The notes beneath the pieces are model-generated. The model had not been told where the DNA came from, searched no databases, and saw only the letters and a list, made by a program, of their open reading frames with translations. From CAWCOU01 sp963797335 (lineage in GTDB: Bacteria; Pseudomonadota; Gammaproteobacteria; JAURND01), in the NCBI GenBank assembly GCA_963797335.1, contig CAWCOU010000006.1:1116001-1180000 (forward strand): a stretch of 64,000 nucleotides of DNA. Reading direction: 5' to 3'. Numbering within the stretch: position 1 is the stretch's first letter; every line of letters begins with the position of its first letter. Made by a program: the position numbers and the translations under genes. Of this stretch, positions 35,005 through 43,382 are shown piece by piece.

Positions 35005-35436
35005 ATGAAAATTTGTAAAATTTTTGTAATGATGATTTTTGGATTAGGCTGTCTATCTGCTTTTGCGGATGATATGCCCGCTAAATCTTTACCAATGACG
35101 GAGATTATACATAATTTAGAATCCAAAGGTTACACGGCTAAGGAGATTAAATTCGATGACAATATGTATAAGATTGATGCCGTAGATAAACAGGGAAAAG
35201 AAGTCGATGTCGAAATCAATCCAGAAACAGGCGCTCTTAATCAAACGACTAAAAATAACACCACCTTAACCTTACAAGCAGCGGCCAAAAAGGTCGAGTC
35301 CGCAGGTTATCATTCCATATATTATATCAAAGCTGATGACAGCAAGTACGTTGTAAAAGCTTTAGATAAAGACGGTAACAAGGTTTCTCTCGATGTCGAT
35401 GGCACTTCTGGCGCTATCTCCAAAAATCTATTTTAA
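35005..35436 (+). CDS. Secreted protein with two PepSY-like domains
   Basis: 143 residues with a signal peptide (FVMMIFGLGCLSAFA, cleaved near 21). Two PepSY-type repeats follow (~28-80: LESKGYTAKEIKFDDNMYKI, then INPETGALNQ; ~90-143: VESAGYHSIYYIKADDSKYV, then VDGTSGAISK). PepSY domains are found as inhibitors or sensors in the cell envelope. AAGGAGATG lies upstream of the ATG. It probably forms an operon with the small gene at 35447. Confidence 0.88.
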   Translation: MKICKIFVMMIFGLGCLSAFADDMPAKSLPMTEIIHNLESKGYTAKEIKFDDNMYKIDAVDKQGKEVDVEINPETGALNQTTKNNTTLTLQAAAKKVESAGYHSIYYIKADDSKYVVKALDKDGNKVSLDVDGTSGAISKNLF

Positions 35437-35446
35437 GGACAATGGA

Positions 35447-35599
35447 ATGATAACCTTATTATTAATCATTTTAATTATATTAGCTATCGGAGCTTTTCCT
35501 GCGTGGCCGTATAGTCGTGGCTGGGGATATTATCCCGTCGGTGGATTAGGTTTAATTGTTATTATATTAATTATTCTTCTGCTTCTGGGAAGGATTTAG
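35447..35599 (+). CDS. DUF3309-family small membrane protein
   Basis: 50 residues beginning MITLLLIILIILAIGAFPAW, then YSRGWGYYPVGGLGLIVI and a second hydrophobic stretch. This is the DUF3309 pattern. AAGGACAATGG stands just before the ATG, and the gene begins 10 bp after the PepSY gene. The role is unknown; relatives are often stress-induced. Confidence 0.88.
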   Translation: MITLLLIILIILAIGAFPAWPYSRGWGYYPVGGLGLIVIILIILLLLGRI

Positions 35600-35676
35600 C
35601 TTTATTCGTCAAATAATCTGGACATTAGCAAACTAGCAAACACATACATCATTTAATCAGCACATGTATGTGTTTG

Positions 35677-37041
35677 CTAACCAAGCTGTTGCACGTATTC
35701 TTCCATCATCTTTTCTGGCTTACTCAGAGTAACCAATGCAGCGGAATTATGGCATAGATTTTGAGCGAGTATTTTTGTGATTTCCCCAACATCGAGGCCT
35801 TGGAAAAAAATCGAGGGGTTGGTTTCTCGAATGAATAATTTGTTCATATACATGATCGTGCGTGAAGAACATGGTCCAACAAAGGTATGAGAAGGCGCGT
35901 CTTGATTAGCCGCTGAAAAACCTTTTTGACTCGAATCATATCCGTAAATGCGCGCAGGGGTCGCTCCAAAAATGCCAATCACTGATGTTTTATTGCGTAG
36001 CGGTGTCCCATCATGCGTATATTTTCGTGCCGCAGCAATATGCAAAGGTCCCGTATCCCCGGTAATGAAAACATCGCAAGCATCGACAATCGCACAGTAA
36101 GTTTCTAAAGCGACGGTTTTGGGGACGACGGTAATTTTTTTGCGGGCATGGTCGGAAACACAGGCAAGAATTTTTTCCTCGATTCCTTTCTCGCTGTGCC
36201 CAGCACCGAGCAAAAGGTCAGCGCTTTCGTGAGCAAGTGAATTAAGAATGGCGACTTGTAGATCAATTGGCATGCGGGTAAACTGCGAGGTGGTGTCTGG
36301 GTTGATTAAAATTTTGGGTCGCGAGGGATTTAAATGATGATCTTCAAAAAATTTCTGTGCATCTGAAACCGCGAAAGGATTGAGGAAAATTGTTGCCCCT
36401 TCGAGTGCAACCCTCTTGGAATCTACCCCAGGGCCAAAGAGCTCAAAAATAATATCGTGCATTGCCGACACTATATTCGGCGAAGATTTTTTATATCGAT
36501 CCAAAAGTAAAATCGCAAGGCACGAAGGCCCAAGGACAGCAACGGATTTTGAAACACCTAATTTCTTGCGGGAAAGAAAAGGGCAGAAATTCACAATTAC
36601 ATCGTAATCTCCACTCCGAATAACCTCACGCACACGTTCGCAATCTTCCGCACTTGGATACGGGACTGTCGTAAAAATACCGTAAACGTGATCAATGAAA
36701 AAATTTTCCTTGGTCAGCCGTGAAGATTGTACGCTAGCAATAACATCGATGCGTGCATCCGGAAATCGTTTTCTTACACCCAATGCGGTTGCAGTATTGA
36801 AAATAGCATCGCCTAAATTTACATCAGATATGATACAAACACGGCTTGGGGAAGAAAAATTTTTTAATGCTCTTTTGCTCTTTAATTCCACTAGAAACCT
36901 AACGATATAATTTTCTGCGAGCCCAAGAATAATCGCATCAAGTAATTTTCCGCCCCGCTTAGGAAACACGCGAACAATAACGTAAACAGCCGAGTATAAT
37001 ACTTTCCATCCGTGTCTATTTTTCATGTTATCCCAGTCCAT
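35677..37041 (-). CDS. Glycosyltransferase family 9 (heptosyltransferase-like)
   Basis: 454 residues of the GT-B fold. The N-terminal domain has ISDVNLGDAIFNTATALGVR; the C-terminal domain has ILINPDTTSQFTRMP, LLLGAGHSEKGIEEK and DVFITGDTGPLHIAAA. The last is the donor-site motif of ADP-heptose:LPS heptosyltransferases. It is longer than WaaC/WaaF (~320-350). Role in surface polysaccharide is inferred. It starts inside the last codons of the dedA gene and is co-transcribed with it. An ATG five codons later is also plausible. Confidence 0.85.
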   Translation of the reverse strand: MDWDNMKNRHGWKVLYSAVYVIVRVFPKRGGKLLDAIILGLAENYIVRFLVELKSKRALKNFSSPSRVCIISDVNLGDAIFNTATALGVRKRFPDARIDVIASVQSSRLTKENFFIDHVYGIFTTVPYPSAEDCERVREVIRSGDYDVIVNFCPFLSRKKLGVSKSVAVLGPSCLAILLLDRYKKSSPNIVSAMHDIIFELFGPGVDSKRVALEGATIFLNPFAVSDAQKFFEDHHLNPSRPKILINPDTTSQFTRMPIDLQVAILNSLAHESADLLLGAGHSEKGIEEKILACVSDHARKKITVVPKTVALETYCAIVDACDVFITGDTGPLHIAAARKYTHDGTPLRNKTSVIGIFGATPARIYGYDSSQKGFSAANQDAPSHTFVGPCSSRTIMYMNKLFIRETNPSIFFQGLDVGEITKILAQNLCHNSAALVTLSKPEKMMEEYVQQLG

Positions 37042-37633
37042 TCTTATGCGAAATGGATGCCGTTATTCTTTGATAAGCAAAAACAAGAATAGCAATCAAA
37101 GGTACGACGGCAAACAAAATATACTGCCCCATTGAAATTGCTCCGCTAAATTTTTCATAAGCACGGCCAGCGAAAAATCCAATAAGGGCAAAAACGACCA
37201 ATTTGGGAATGGTGATCAGAAGTGATACTTGAATGAATCTTATAAATGGCACGCGCATCATGCCGACCGTGATTAATCCGGGAACAGGAATCAGAGGCGA
37301 CAGCTTGATAACAATCATCGCCTTGCCTGTGTGATTGAGCAGCAGCCTCTTAATCTTTTCGATACGTTCTCGTGTAAGGCCAATAGATTTCCCGTAGCGA
37401 TCGGCAAAGCGCGACCCGCCATAATAACCGAGCGCGTAACACACGACATCAGCCGAAACATCTCCTGCAATCGAAATTAGAATAACCAGCGGAAGTGAAA
37501 AATAGCCAAACGACGCTGCAACGCCAGCTGCGGACGTAACCACAGGGCCTTCAAAAAACGTCGCGAGGAAAAACAAAAAATAACCGTGTGTCAAAATCCA
37601 TTGAACAAGTGAACCAAACGTTGAAGTTTCCAT
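37028..37633 (-). CDS. DedA-family (SNARE-associated) membrane protein
   Basis: 201 residues with four or five helices. It shows the DedA core: FLATFFEGPVVTSAAGVAAS near the start, then YALGYYGGSRFADRYGKSIG and LSPLIPVPGLITVGMMRVPF. DedA proteins are undecaprenyl-phosphate or lipid flippases and maintain envelope integrity. It sits upstream of the glycosyltransferase, overlapping it by 14 bp, which fits recycling of lipid carriers in envelope polysaccharide synthesis (inference). Confidence 0.9.
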   Translation of the reverse strand: METSTFGSLVQWILTHGYFLFFLATFFEGPVVTSAAGVAASFGYFSLPLVILISIAGDVSADVVCYALGYYGGSRFADRYGKSIGLTRERIEKIKRLLLNHTGKAMIVIKLSPLIPVPGLITVGMMRVPFIRFIQVSLLITIPKLVVFALIGFFAGRAYEKFSGAISMGQYILFAVVPLIAILVFAYQRITASISHKNGLG

Positions 37634-37712
37634 GCTGGATTACCGTGTAACTTTTTCCCGATTAATGAACTCAGTAATCATCTCGCTTCTTTTTGATATT
37701 TTTACAAGTATG

Positions 37713-37780
37713 TTGCCGGACTAGGAGTCGACCCTAGTACCAGGCGCCCAAACCTTGTGTCTTGCCTAGACGATCTGGCA
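37713..37780 (-). tRNA. tRNA-like sequence, degenerate, possibly tRNA-Pro(TGG)
   Basis: On the minus strand the ends TGCCAGA and TCCGGCA pair at six of seven positions. A T-arm CTAGG-GTCGACT-CCTAG is perfect, a short D-arm GTCT...AGAC is present, and the anticodon loop would be TTTGGGC with anticodon TGG. Mismatches in the acceptor and anticodon stems, a very short variable loop and no CCA argue for a decayed tRNA or an attachment-site relic. A structural search such as tRNAscan-SE would settle it. Confidence 0.3.
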
Positions 37781-38396
37781 ATAAGTTGCTACGTAAAGCG
37801 AAAAATGCACTAACAGTTTGCGTGAGAAAATGACAAAAATCAAGGCCTTTATTTCAGCCTACCCGTTTGTTTTCTCGTATGTCTTTGAGAATAGCTGCAT
37901 GAGGTGAATTATTATTTACTATTTTTTAATAAAATTTTGTGCTAAGCAAATTTGTTTGGATACACACCACTTAATAATAACCAGGTCTGATTTCATTGAT
38001 TATATTCCAAGTTTTGCCAGTAGCCATGCCCGTATATCTAATTTACGGTATTGATTTTTGATTATGAATCTCGCTCTAAACCATTGATTGATATTTGTGG
38101 ACAAATGGCTATTGTAGATGGTGGAAATAAATACCTTAAGCCAAAAAAATGTTGGGCTAATGTTCTTCAATGATGAACCCGACAAGTTTTTCCGCATGCA
38201 CAAATTGATGTGTTCTATTTTCCCGATGATGAGGACGGAAGTATTATCACCTAGGCGCATTCGCAGGCTCTGGACATTTAATGTTCAGTTAACTTTAATT
38301 AATTATTATTCGGATGTTGATATTAGGCGCATTGCAGGACATCTATTGCCAAGTCATACCCTGAATGCATTTTAGATATTTAATTTGAGTATTCTG
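37781..38396. other. ~616-bp AT-rich gap with no gene seen
   Basis: No reading frame with family features, RNA gene or strong hairpin is visible between the tRNA-like sequence and the serine/proline-rich gene. Several stops occur in all frames. Confidence 0.35.
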
Positions 38397-38870
38397 ATGG
38401 GTACAGACGAAAAGTCAATTCAAATACCAGGGTCATCTCCTCCTAAGCCAGTCGAAAATTCCAGCCACAGCCTAGATGAGATGAGTTTCGAGCCTATAAT
38501 TTCAACCCCGAACCCACTGTTCGAGTTAGAATCAGATTGCTCTCTGGCCTCCACTCCGCTCGCTGATCAAGACTCACTATTTGACATTAATCCCCTTTCA
38601 CCATTGCCATCATCAAGTTTATCTCAGGCGTCCACTCCACTACCTGGGGTGAAATCTGGAATTAGCAATCGAAAAAGGGTTATTGCCAGTGAAGTAATCG
38701 ATTTAGATCCTCCTCATAAAAGATTATCACCAAAAACTGGAGCTGTATCTCGTGTTTCCAGCACTGGACAGCATCAAGGACTTAGTCAACTAGAATACAG
38801 TGATTTAATAACATTGGGCTCTAAAATCCCTATGAGTTTTCAAGAGCTTACTAGAACCCACGTCTATTAG
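38397..38870 (+). CDS. Serine/proline-rich protein of unknown function
   Basis: About 157 residues from the ATG at 38397 (a TTG at 38385 adds four). Residues 1-85 are strongly enriched in Ser, Pro, Leu and acidic residues (SPLPSSSLSQASTPLPG), then a basic stretch with NRKRVI and PPHKRLSP, and a short helical end. No signal peptide, membrane segment or known fold. The disordered composition and basic clusters resemble eukaryotic-type or effector proteins, but this is only a compositional hint. The C-terminus may be truncated. Confidence 0.5.
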   Translation: MGTDEKSIQIPGSSPPKPVENSSHSLDEMSFEPIISTPNPLFELESDCSLASTPLADQDSLFDINPLSPLPSSSLSQASTPLPGVKSGISNRKRVIASEVIDLDPPHKRLSPKTGAVSRVSSTGQHQGLSQLEYSDLITLGSKIPMSFQELTRTHVY

Positions 38871-39251
38871 GCATTATCTATGCCTAACTATTGGATATAG
38901 GGCAGAGAAGTCCATAGGCGCCATTAAATGCTTAAAAGAAGACCAATCGTTGATACCTTGGCTCGCAGAAAAATATGATTACTTGGCTTCATAAAGCTTC
39001 AGCAAGCCTGCTTCTTTCATTATGAGCCTAGGCTTGTTGTGGAGCTTCGGTTGAATTACTACATGCTTGCCTTGCTTTTGAATGGTAGCTAATTTTGAAC
39101 TAGCCCTCGAATTTCTAATAGATGAGGCCCATGTGGAGGCCCAAGTCGAGGCCCAAGTGCTGCATTTATATTAGGCTCGAAGGGCAGTAGCACCCAATAA
39201 AGTAACCGTGTAAAATACTCCCTTATAAAAGACTGCGGGAGACCAAAAATC
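38871..39251. other. 381-bp gap with three 12-bp tandem repeats
   Basis: A triplicate GAGGCCCA(A/T)GT(G/C) occupies 39124-39159 and may be a small repeat or binding site ~95 bp before the ParA-like start. No gene is supported elsewhere in the gap. Confidence 0.4.
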
Positions 39252-40289
39252 GTGAACTCAAAATATTTGATATGGAATAATAAAGGTGGCGTTGGGAAAA
39301 CATTTTTGACCTACATGTTGTCCGTTGAATATGCATTAACACACCCAGAGGTTGATGTTGTTGTCCTTGATGTTTGCCCTCAATCCAATGTGTCAGAAAT
39401 GATCCTTGGTGGGAATGGCAGAGGTGAAGAAAATCTGGCTCGATTGCGAGAAGCCAACCGGACAATTGCTGGATATGTTAAAGAACGTTATGAACGATCG
39501 CGTTCGGCAAAATTGGGTAATGAAAGCGGATTTTTTGTTGAAACGTCTAGCTATAACAGCAATATGCCAAAAAATTTATATCTTCTACCGGGTGATGTTG
39601 ATCTGGATATCTGTTCTGCCATAATTAACTACTTGGGATCGGCGCCAGAGCGAGGAGCATGGAAAAAAAGCAGGTTGCTACTCAATGACCTTGTAGAGTC
39701 TTTCGAAACCAGAAAAGATGCGGACAATAGAAAGCAAATTTTTTTCATTGATTGCAATCCAAGTTTTGCCAATTACACTGAGATGGCTGTTCTAGCATCA
39801 AACCGTGTGATTGTTCCATGTACCGCCGATGCTGCTTCCGTGCGAGGTATAATAAACCTTTTTAAATTAATTTATGGAATCTCTGTTGAAGAAAATAATA
39901 AATTAGAAGACAATTTGTTCATGGCTTTTAATGAACATAGTAAAGATAATGCTTTATTATTGCCACTTGTACAGCTTTTTGTGCTTAACCGATCAAGAAC
40001 AAGTGTGAGGGATGCAGCCAAGGCATTTAAATCTCATGTTGATAAAATTCGAGGGTTAGCAGACTCTGTAAAGCGTAATCATCCAAGTGTTTTTACGGCG
40101 ACAAAAGGTGAAATGGTTTTAAATGTTAAGGATGGCAATACGCTTGCTTCTATTGTTAATCATGAAGGTCAGGCGCTGAGCAAACTACAACAAAAGAAAT
40201 ACACTATTTATGAGCAAGAAACTCAGGCCAATAATTCGCAAATAAAGCCGTTGCTTGAAGATTTAAGAGCAATTATTGCCCAATTGTAG
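39252..40289 (+). CDS. ParA/MinD-like P-loop ATPase
   Basis: 345 residues. The deviant Walker A KGGVGKT lies at residues 11-17 after the strand KYLIWNN, switch I at DVCPQSN, and the Walker B-like strand IFFIDCNPSF is further on. The family uses ATP-driven dimerisation for segregation or positioning. No ParB gene follows, which is unlike plasmid partition loci. It heads a three-gene set on the plus strand (gap 59 bp to the next gene). Start is a GTG with GGGAG upstream. Role could be partition of an element or part of a defence module. Confidence 0.82.
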   Translation: MNSKYLIWNNKGGVGKTFLTYMLSVEYALTHPEVDVVVLDVCPQSNVSEMILGGNGRGEENLARLREANRTIAGYVKERYERSRSAKLGNESGFFVETSSYNSNMPKNLYLLPGDVDLDICSAIINYLGSAPERGAWKKSRLLLNDLVESFETRKDADNRKQIFFIDCNPSFANYTEMAVLASNRVIVPCTADAASVRGIINLFKLIYGISVEENNKLEDNLFMAFNEHSKDNALLLPLVQLFVLNRSRTSVRDAAKAFKSHVDKIRGLADSVKRNHPSVFTATKGEMVLNVKDGNTLASIVNHEGQALSKLQQKKYTIYEQETQANNSQIKPLLEDLRAIIAQL

Positions 40290-40348
40290 GTTACCTCTAT
40301 ATCCGCTGCCCATAAAATAGGAAAGATTCAAAGCTGGAGGGCTCTCAT

Positions 40349-40777
40349 TTGAAAGTCAATTCGCGTAAAATCAAATCAGAAACTTTGAAAATAATTGAGT
40401 TAATTCAAACTATTCCTGGTAATAAAATATTAACTCTTGCTGGGAGAACGATTTTCAAAATCGATGTTGATGAGACGGGGAAATTTGGATACGCAAAAGA
40501 ACATTTGTTGGACTTTAAGGTAAAGCTAACAAATGCCTTACGGGAAGGTGGCGGCTTGATTATTCGACAATTTCTAAATGTAAAATTTGAGCATAAGACT
40601 CAAAACGGAAAGCTAATCTGGATTCCAGCTAAGAAAATTTATGGTTTATTTCTAGGTAATAATAGCTTCCGGCTACTTTCAGCGCAGCAAGTGCAAGAAA
40701 TGTTTCCCATCGATTATCAAACAGGTCAACATATTGAAAGTGAACCTGGAATAATATTTTCGACTTTACCCCTGTAA
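40349..40777 (+). CDS. Unknown 142-residue protein in the ParA/HEPN set
   Basis: A TTG at 40349 with CTGGAGG upstream starts a 142-residue protein with alternating strands (NKILTLAGRTIFKIDVD, GGGLIIRQFLNVKFEHKTQN) and a C-terminal helix-rich end. I recognise no family. It has no signal or membrane segment. It lies between the ParA-like gene and the RX4H gene, so it may act with them. Confidence 0.6.
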   Translation: MKVNSRKIKSETLKIIELIQTIPGNKILTLAGRTIFKIDVDETGKFGYAKEHLLDFKVKLTNALREGGGLIIRQFLNVKFEHKTQNGKLIWIPAKKIYGLFLGNNSFRLLSAQQVQEMFPIDYQTGQHIESEPGIIFSTLPL

Positions 40778-40782
40778 ATAAG

Positions 40783-40841
40783 TGGGCTGGGGTCACATCT
40801 GGATTTGTTCCTTTTGATGGCACGAATCCAGATTTGACCCC
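40783..40841. repeat. GGGGTCA palindrome, copy A
   Basis: GGGGTCACATCTGGATT (40789-40805) and AATCCAGATTTGACCCC (40825-40841) pair with one mismatch, forming a long hairpin. The left half (TGGGCTGGGG...CTTTTGATGG, 40783-40820) recurs in the same orientation at 41734-41773, on the other side of the RX4H gene. Confidence 0.65.
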
Positions 40842-40894
40842 GAATGACTTGATAATTAATTGTTGGTGTAAAAATAAAGGGGGTTGGCCCAAAT

Positions 40895-41677
40895 ATGCGA
40901 AAAAAACTACAGCATGAGGAAAGTTTTTCGCGGTTATATGAACTATTTTTTAGATATTGTCAAAAAATAAACCTGTATTCATGGTGTGAGGATGGTGCAA
41001 TTAGACGAGCTGCTAATCAAGCTTACATAAATAGTTTATTTGATTTACCCGGAGAAAAAAAAATTCATATTCCCATGACAATTGAGCAAATATTTCATTT
41101 TAACTTTCGAAAGAAAATGCACGATCTCTTTTGGTTCTTGCAAAAGCTTCAGATTTCCATTAGATTTTTAAAAAATTTTCCTTCAGGCCGTAAGTTTGTC
41201 GAAAAAAGTGAATACATTAAATATCATATCGAATTTTTTCTTCATAACTTATATGCCGTTGAAGAACGACTTAGTGAATTATATGCCAAAATATACAAAA
41301 AAACTGCCATCTACGAAGCCAAGGTAGATAAAAATATTAGAAATAAAGTTAACAAATTTTTTAAAAAGAATACTCCTATGAATTATAGGCATGATTTGGT
41401 TCATGAGTTCTATTCCTATGATACAGAAAAATTAGGTCAGCTCAGTGACCTTGAGATTCAACTTTTAACTGAAAATAAAGAAGTGAGGGAAATATTTAGA
41501 GAAGAGGTTCAGATCGTAATACCTGAAATAAGAGAAGATCAAGTAAAATATCTTGACAAAATACTTACAGATTTAATAAATTTCATTACCAAGTCTATCT
41601 TCGAAAGCAATACATTCTTTGATGCTGAAGGAAACTTACAGATTCCAAAATTCGCGCCACTGACTACTGAGACCTAA
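40895..41677 (+). CDS. Protein with a HEPN-type RX4H motif
   Basis: 260 residues, nearly all helical. Arg165 and His170 in NYRHDLVHEF form the R-x4-H motif of HEPN ribonucleases, and the following Glu (VHE) is common in that group. The N-terminal half (helices ~5-30, ~60-95, ~105-135) is of unknown type. HEPN domains cut RNA in toxin-antitoxin, CRISPR and abortive-infection systems. The motif match is good, but no further HEPN features can be checked by eye. It is the last gene of the ParA set, with related repeats on both sides. Confidence 0.55.
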   Translation: MRKKLQHEESFSRLYELFFRYCQKINLYSWCEDGAIRRAANQAYINSLFDLPGEKKIHIPMTIEQIFHFNFRKKMHDLFWFLQKLQISIRFLKNFPSGRKFVEKSEYIKYHIEFFLHNLYAVEERLSELYAKIYKKTAIYEAKVDKNIRNKVNKFFKKNTPMNYRHDLVHEFYSYDTEKLGQLSDLEIQLLTENKEVREIFREEVQIVIPEIREDQVKYLDKILTDLINFITKSIFESNTFFDAEGNLQIPKFAPLTTET

Positions 41678-41733
41678 ATATACCTTTATAATTAGTGGAA
41701 TGGCGACAAGATCCGGCTTTCACCCAAACACAA

Positions 41734-41773
41734 TGGGCTGGGGGGTAAACCTGGATTTATTCCCTTTTGATGG
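41734..41773. repeat. GGGGTCA-type repeat, copy B
   Basis: This is a diverged direct copy of 40783-40820 (TGGGCTGGGG, then CTGGATTTATTCCC, CTTTTGATGG). The right arm of the palindrome is missing here. The two copies bracket the RX4H gene and sit 75 bp before the attachment site. Confidence 0.6.
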
Positions 41774-41847
41774 AAAGCCCGGAAATTATACAAAACATTG
41801 AGTTGAGAAAGTGCTCAGATCGCACTTATGTAAGTCTATGATTTTAC

Positions 41848-41894
41848 TGGTGGGCCGTCCGCGACTCGAACGCGGGACCAACGGATTAAAAGTC
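41848..41894 (-). other. ICE attachment site: 3' part of tRNA-Lys(TTT)
   Basis: The minus strand reads GACTTTTAATCCGTTGGTCC, then a T-arm CCGCG-TTCGAGT-CGCGG and ACGGCCCACCA. It is the 3' part of a tRNA-Lys from anticodon stem to CCA. The sequence preceding it (TGGGTTGCGA) does not continue as tRNA: the 5' half is absent. It is therefore the core repeat (att) left at one end of the element, whose integrase begins 140 bp away. The intact tRNA would lie beyond the right edge of the window. Confidence 0.75.
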
Positions 41895-42035
41895 TCGCAA
41901 CCCATCATTTTATCTATATTGGTAATCTATAATTAATGTTGATTTTTCAATATGTTATCTGTAATATGCCTCTCATCAACTTAGACGAAATTTGATCAAA
42001 TTTGACCTATTTAGTAGCAACCCAGTAGCACCATC

Positions 42036-43256
42036 ATGGAGATGCCAATGTCCTCTAGCCTCAATAAACTGAACTTCACCAAACCTGTTTTAAATTCACT
42101 GCCGCTGCCAGAACATAATAATAAGAAGAGCTATTACTATGACTCTAAAACACATGGGCTCGGCATCAGAGTCACGAGTACTGGATATAAAACTTTTGTT
42201 GTTTATCGCAAAGTAAATGGCAAACCAGAGCGTATTAATTTAGGACGCTACCCTGATCTCTCTATTGAACAGGCTCGTAACAAAGCTATGGAAATTAATG
42301 GAGCAATCGCACAAGGCGAAAACCCCAATGACAAGCGGCGCTCAGAACGAGCGGAGATAACTTTAGGAGGTTTATTCCACGAATATATGGAACGTCATTC
42401 CAAGCTTTGTAAAAAAACGTGGAAAGAAGATGAGTATCGATTTAAATTACATTTATTCCATTGGAACGACAAAAAAATATCCCAGATCACAAAAGCTGAT
42501 ATTCAGGAACTACATGCCAAAATGGGTAAAACTCGTAAAGTTGCAGCGAATCATGTGCTTGCATTGCTCAGCATTATGTATAACAAAGCTGTTATATTTG
42601 GCTTATGGAATAAACCTAATCCTGTATTAGGTATAAAAAAATTCAAGGTAGCATCACGTGATCGTTTTTTACAGTCTGAAGAGTTGCCTCGCTTCTTTGA
42701 GGCATTAGCTAAAGAGCCTAATGAAACTATTCGAGATTATATCTTGCTGTCAATATTAACTGGAGCGCGTCGCTCCAACTTGCTTGCCATGAAGTGGGAG
42801 GAAATAAGTTTGGAACGTGCCGAGTGGCGCATCCCTGTAACGAAGAACGGCGATCCGCAAATTGTTACATTATCGGAAGAGGCTATAACCATTCTAAAAC
42901 GGCGCAAAGAAACTGCCAACAGTCCTTATGTGTTTCCTGGCAATGGTCGGACTGGACATTTAATGGAACCTAAGAAAGGTTGGTGGCGTATACTCAACAA
43001 CACAGGGATTAAAAACTTGTGGATACATGATTTACGCCGCACCCTGGGCAGTTGGCAAGCAAAAACAGGCGCATCTTTAACTATTATTGGAAAATCTCTT
43101 AATCATAAGTCGCCCCAGACTACAGCCATTTATGCGCGATTAGATCTTGATCCGGTGCGTGCTTCAGTTGATAGAGCAACTGACGCTATTTTAACGGCTG
43201 CTGGATTAAAGCAGGCAGAAAAAGCGGAGACTAGTTCATTGAGTGAAATAAAATAA
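42036..43256 (+). CDS. P4-type tyrosine integrase of the ICE
   Basis: 406 residues. The N-terminal DUF4102 arm-binding domain (~10-90, GLGIRVTSTGYKTFVVYRKV, LGRYPDLSIEQARNKA) is followed by the core-binding (~100-190) and catalytic domains. The catalytic Arg is near 245 (TGARRSN), HDLRRTLG near 331 and the Tyr near 367 (QTTAIYARL). P4-type integrases use tRNA 3' ends as attachment sites, in agreement with the adjacent tRNA-Lys fragment. Three ATG codons (42036, 42042, 42048) compete for the start. Confidence 0.93.
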   Translation: MEMPMSSSLNKLNFTKPVLNSLPLPEHNNKKSYYYDSKTHGLGIRVTSTGYKTFVVYRKVNGKPERINLGRYPDLSIEQARNKAMEINGAIAQGENPNDKRRSERAEITLGGLFHEYMERHSKLCKKTWKEDEYRFKLHLFHWNDKKISQITKADIQELHAKMGKTRKVAANHVLALLSIMYNKAVIFGLWNKPNPVLGIKKFKVASRDRFLQSEELPRFFEALAKEPNETIRDYILLSILTGARRSNLLAMKWEEISLERAEWRIPVTKNGDPQIVTLSEEAITILKRRKETANSPYVFPGNGRTGHLMEPKKGWWRILNNTGIKNLWIHDLRRTLGSWQAKTGASLTIIGKSLNHKSPQTTAIYARLDLDPVRASVDRATDAILTAAGLKQAEKAETSSLSEIK

Positions 43257-43266
43257 GCTAAAAAAC

Positions 43267-43380
43267 CTTGTCCCGCTTGTCCCACGTGTCCCGTAGCTTA
43301 AAAGTTTCATAAAATCAGTCGGTTACATTCAGGCGTTCCGGGACAAGTGACTTATAGGTACTTGTCCCGTTTGTCCCACG
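43267..43380. repeat. TGTCCC repeat cluster between integrase and cargo
   Basis: CTTGTCCCGCTTGTCCCACG (43267-43286) recurs at 43361-43380 with one mismatch. Just before the second copy, GGGACAAGT pairs with ACTTGTCCC across ten bases. The cluster ends at the stop of the dehydrogenase. It could be a bidirectional terminator, an integrase accessory site or an origin-like motif; none is proven. Confidence 0.6.
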
Positions 43381-43382
43381 AC

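Noticed and set aside
39252..40289. Plasmid partition locus
   Set aside because: There is no parB and no parS-like repeat set next to the ParA-like gene.
41848..41930. Complete tRNA-Lys gene
   Set aside because: The sequence 5' of the anticodon stem does not form a D-arm or acceptor strand.
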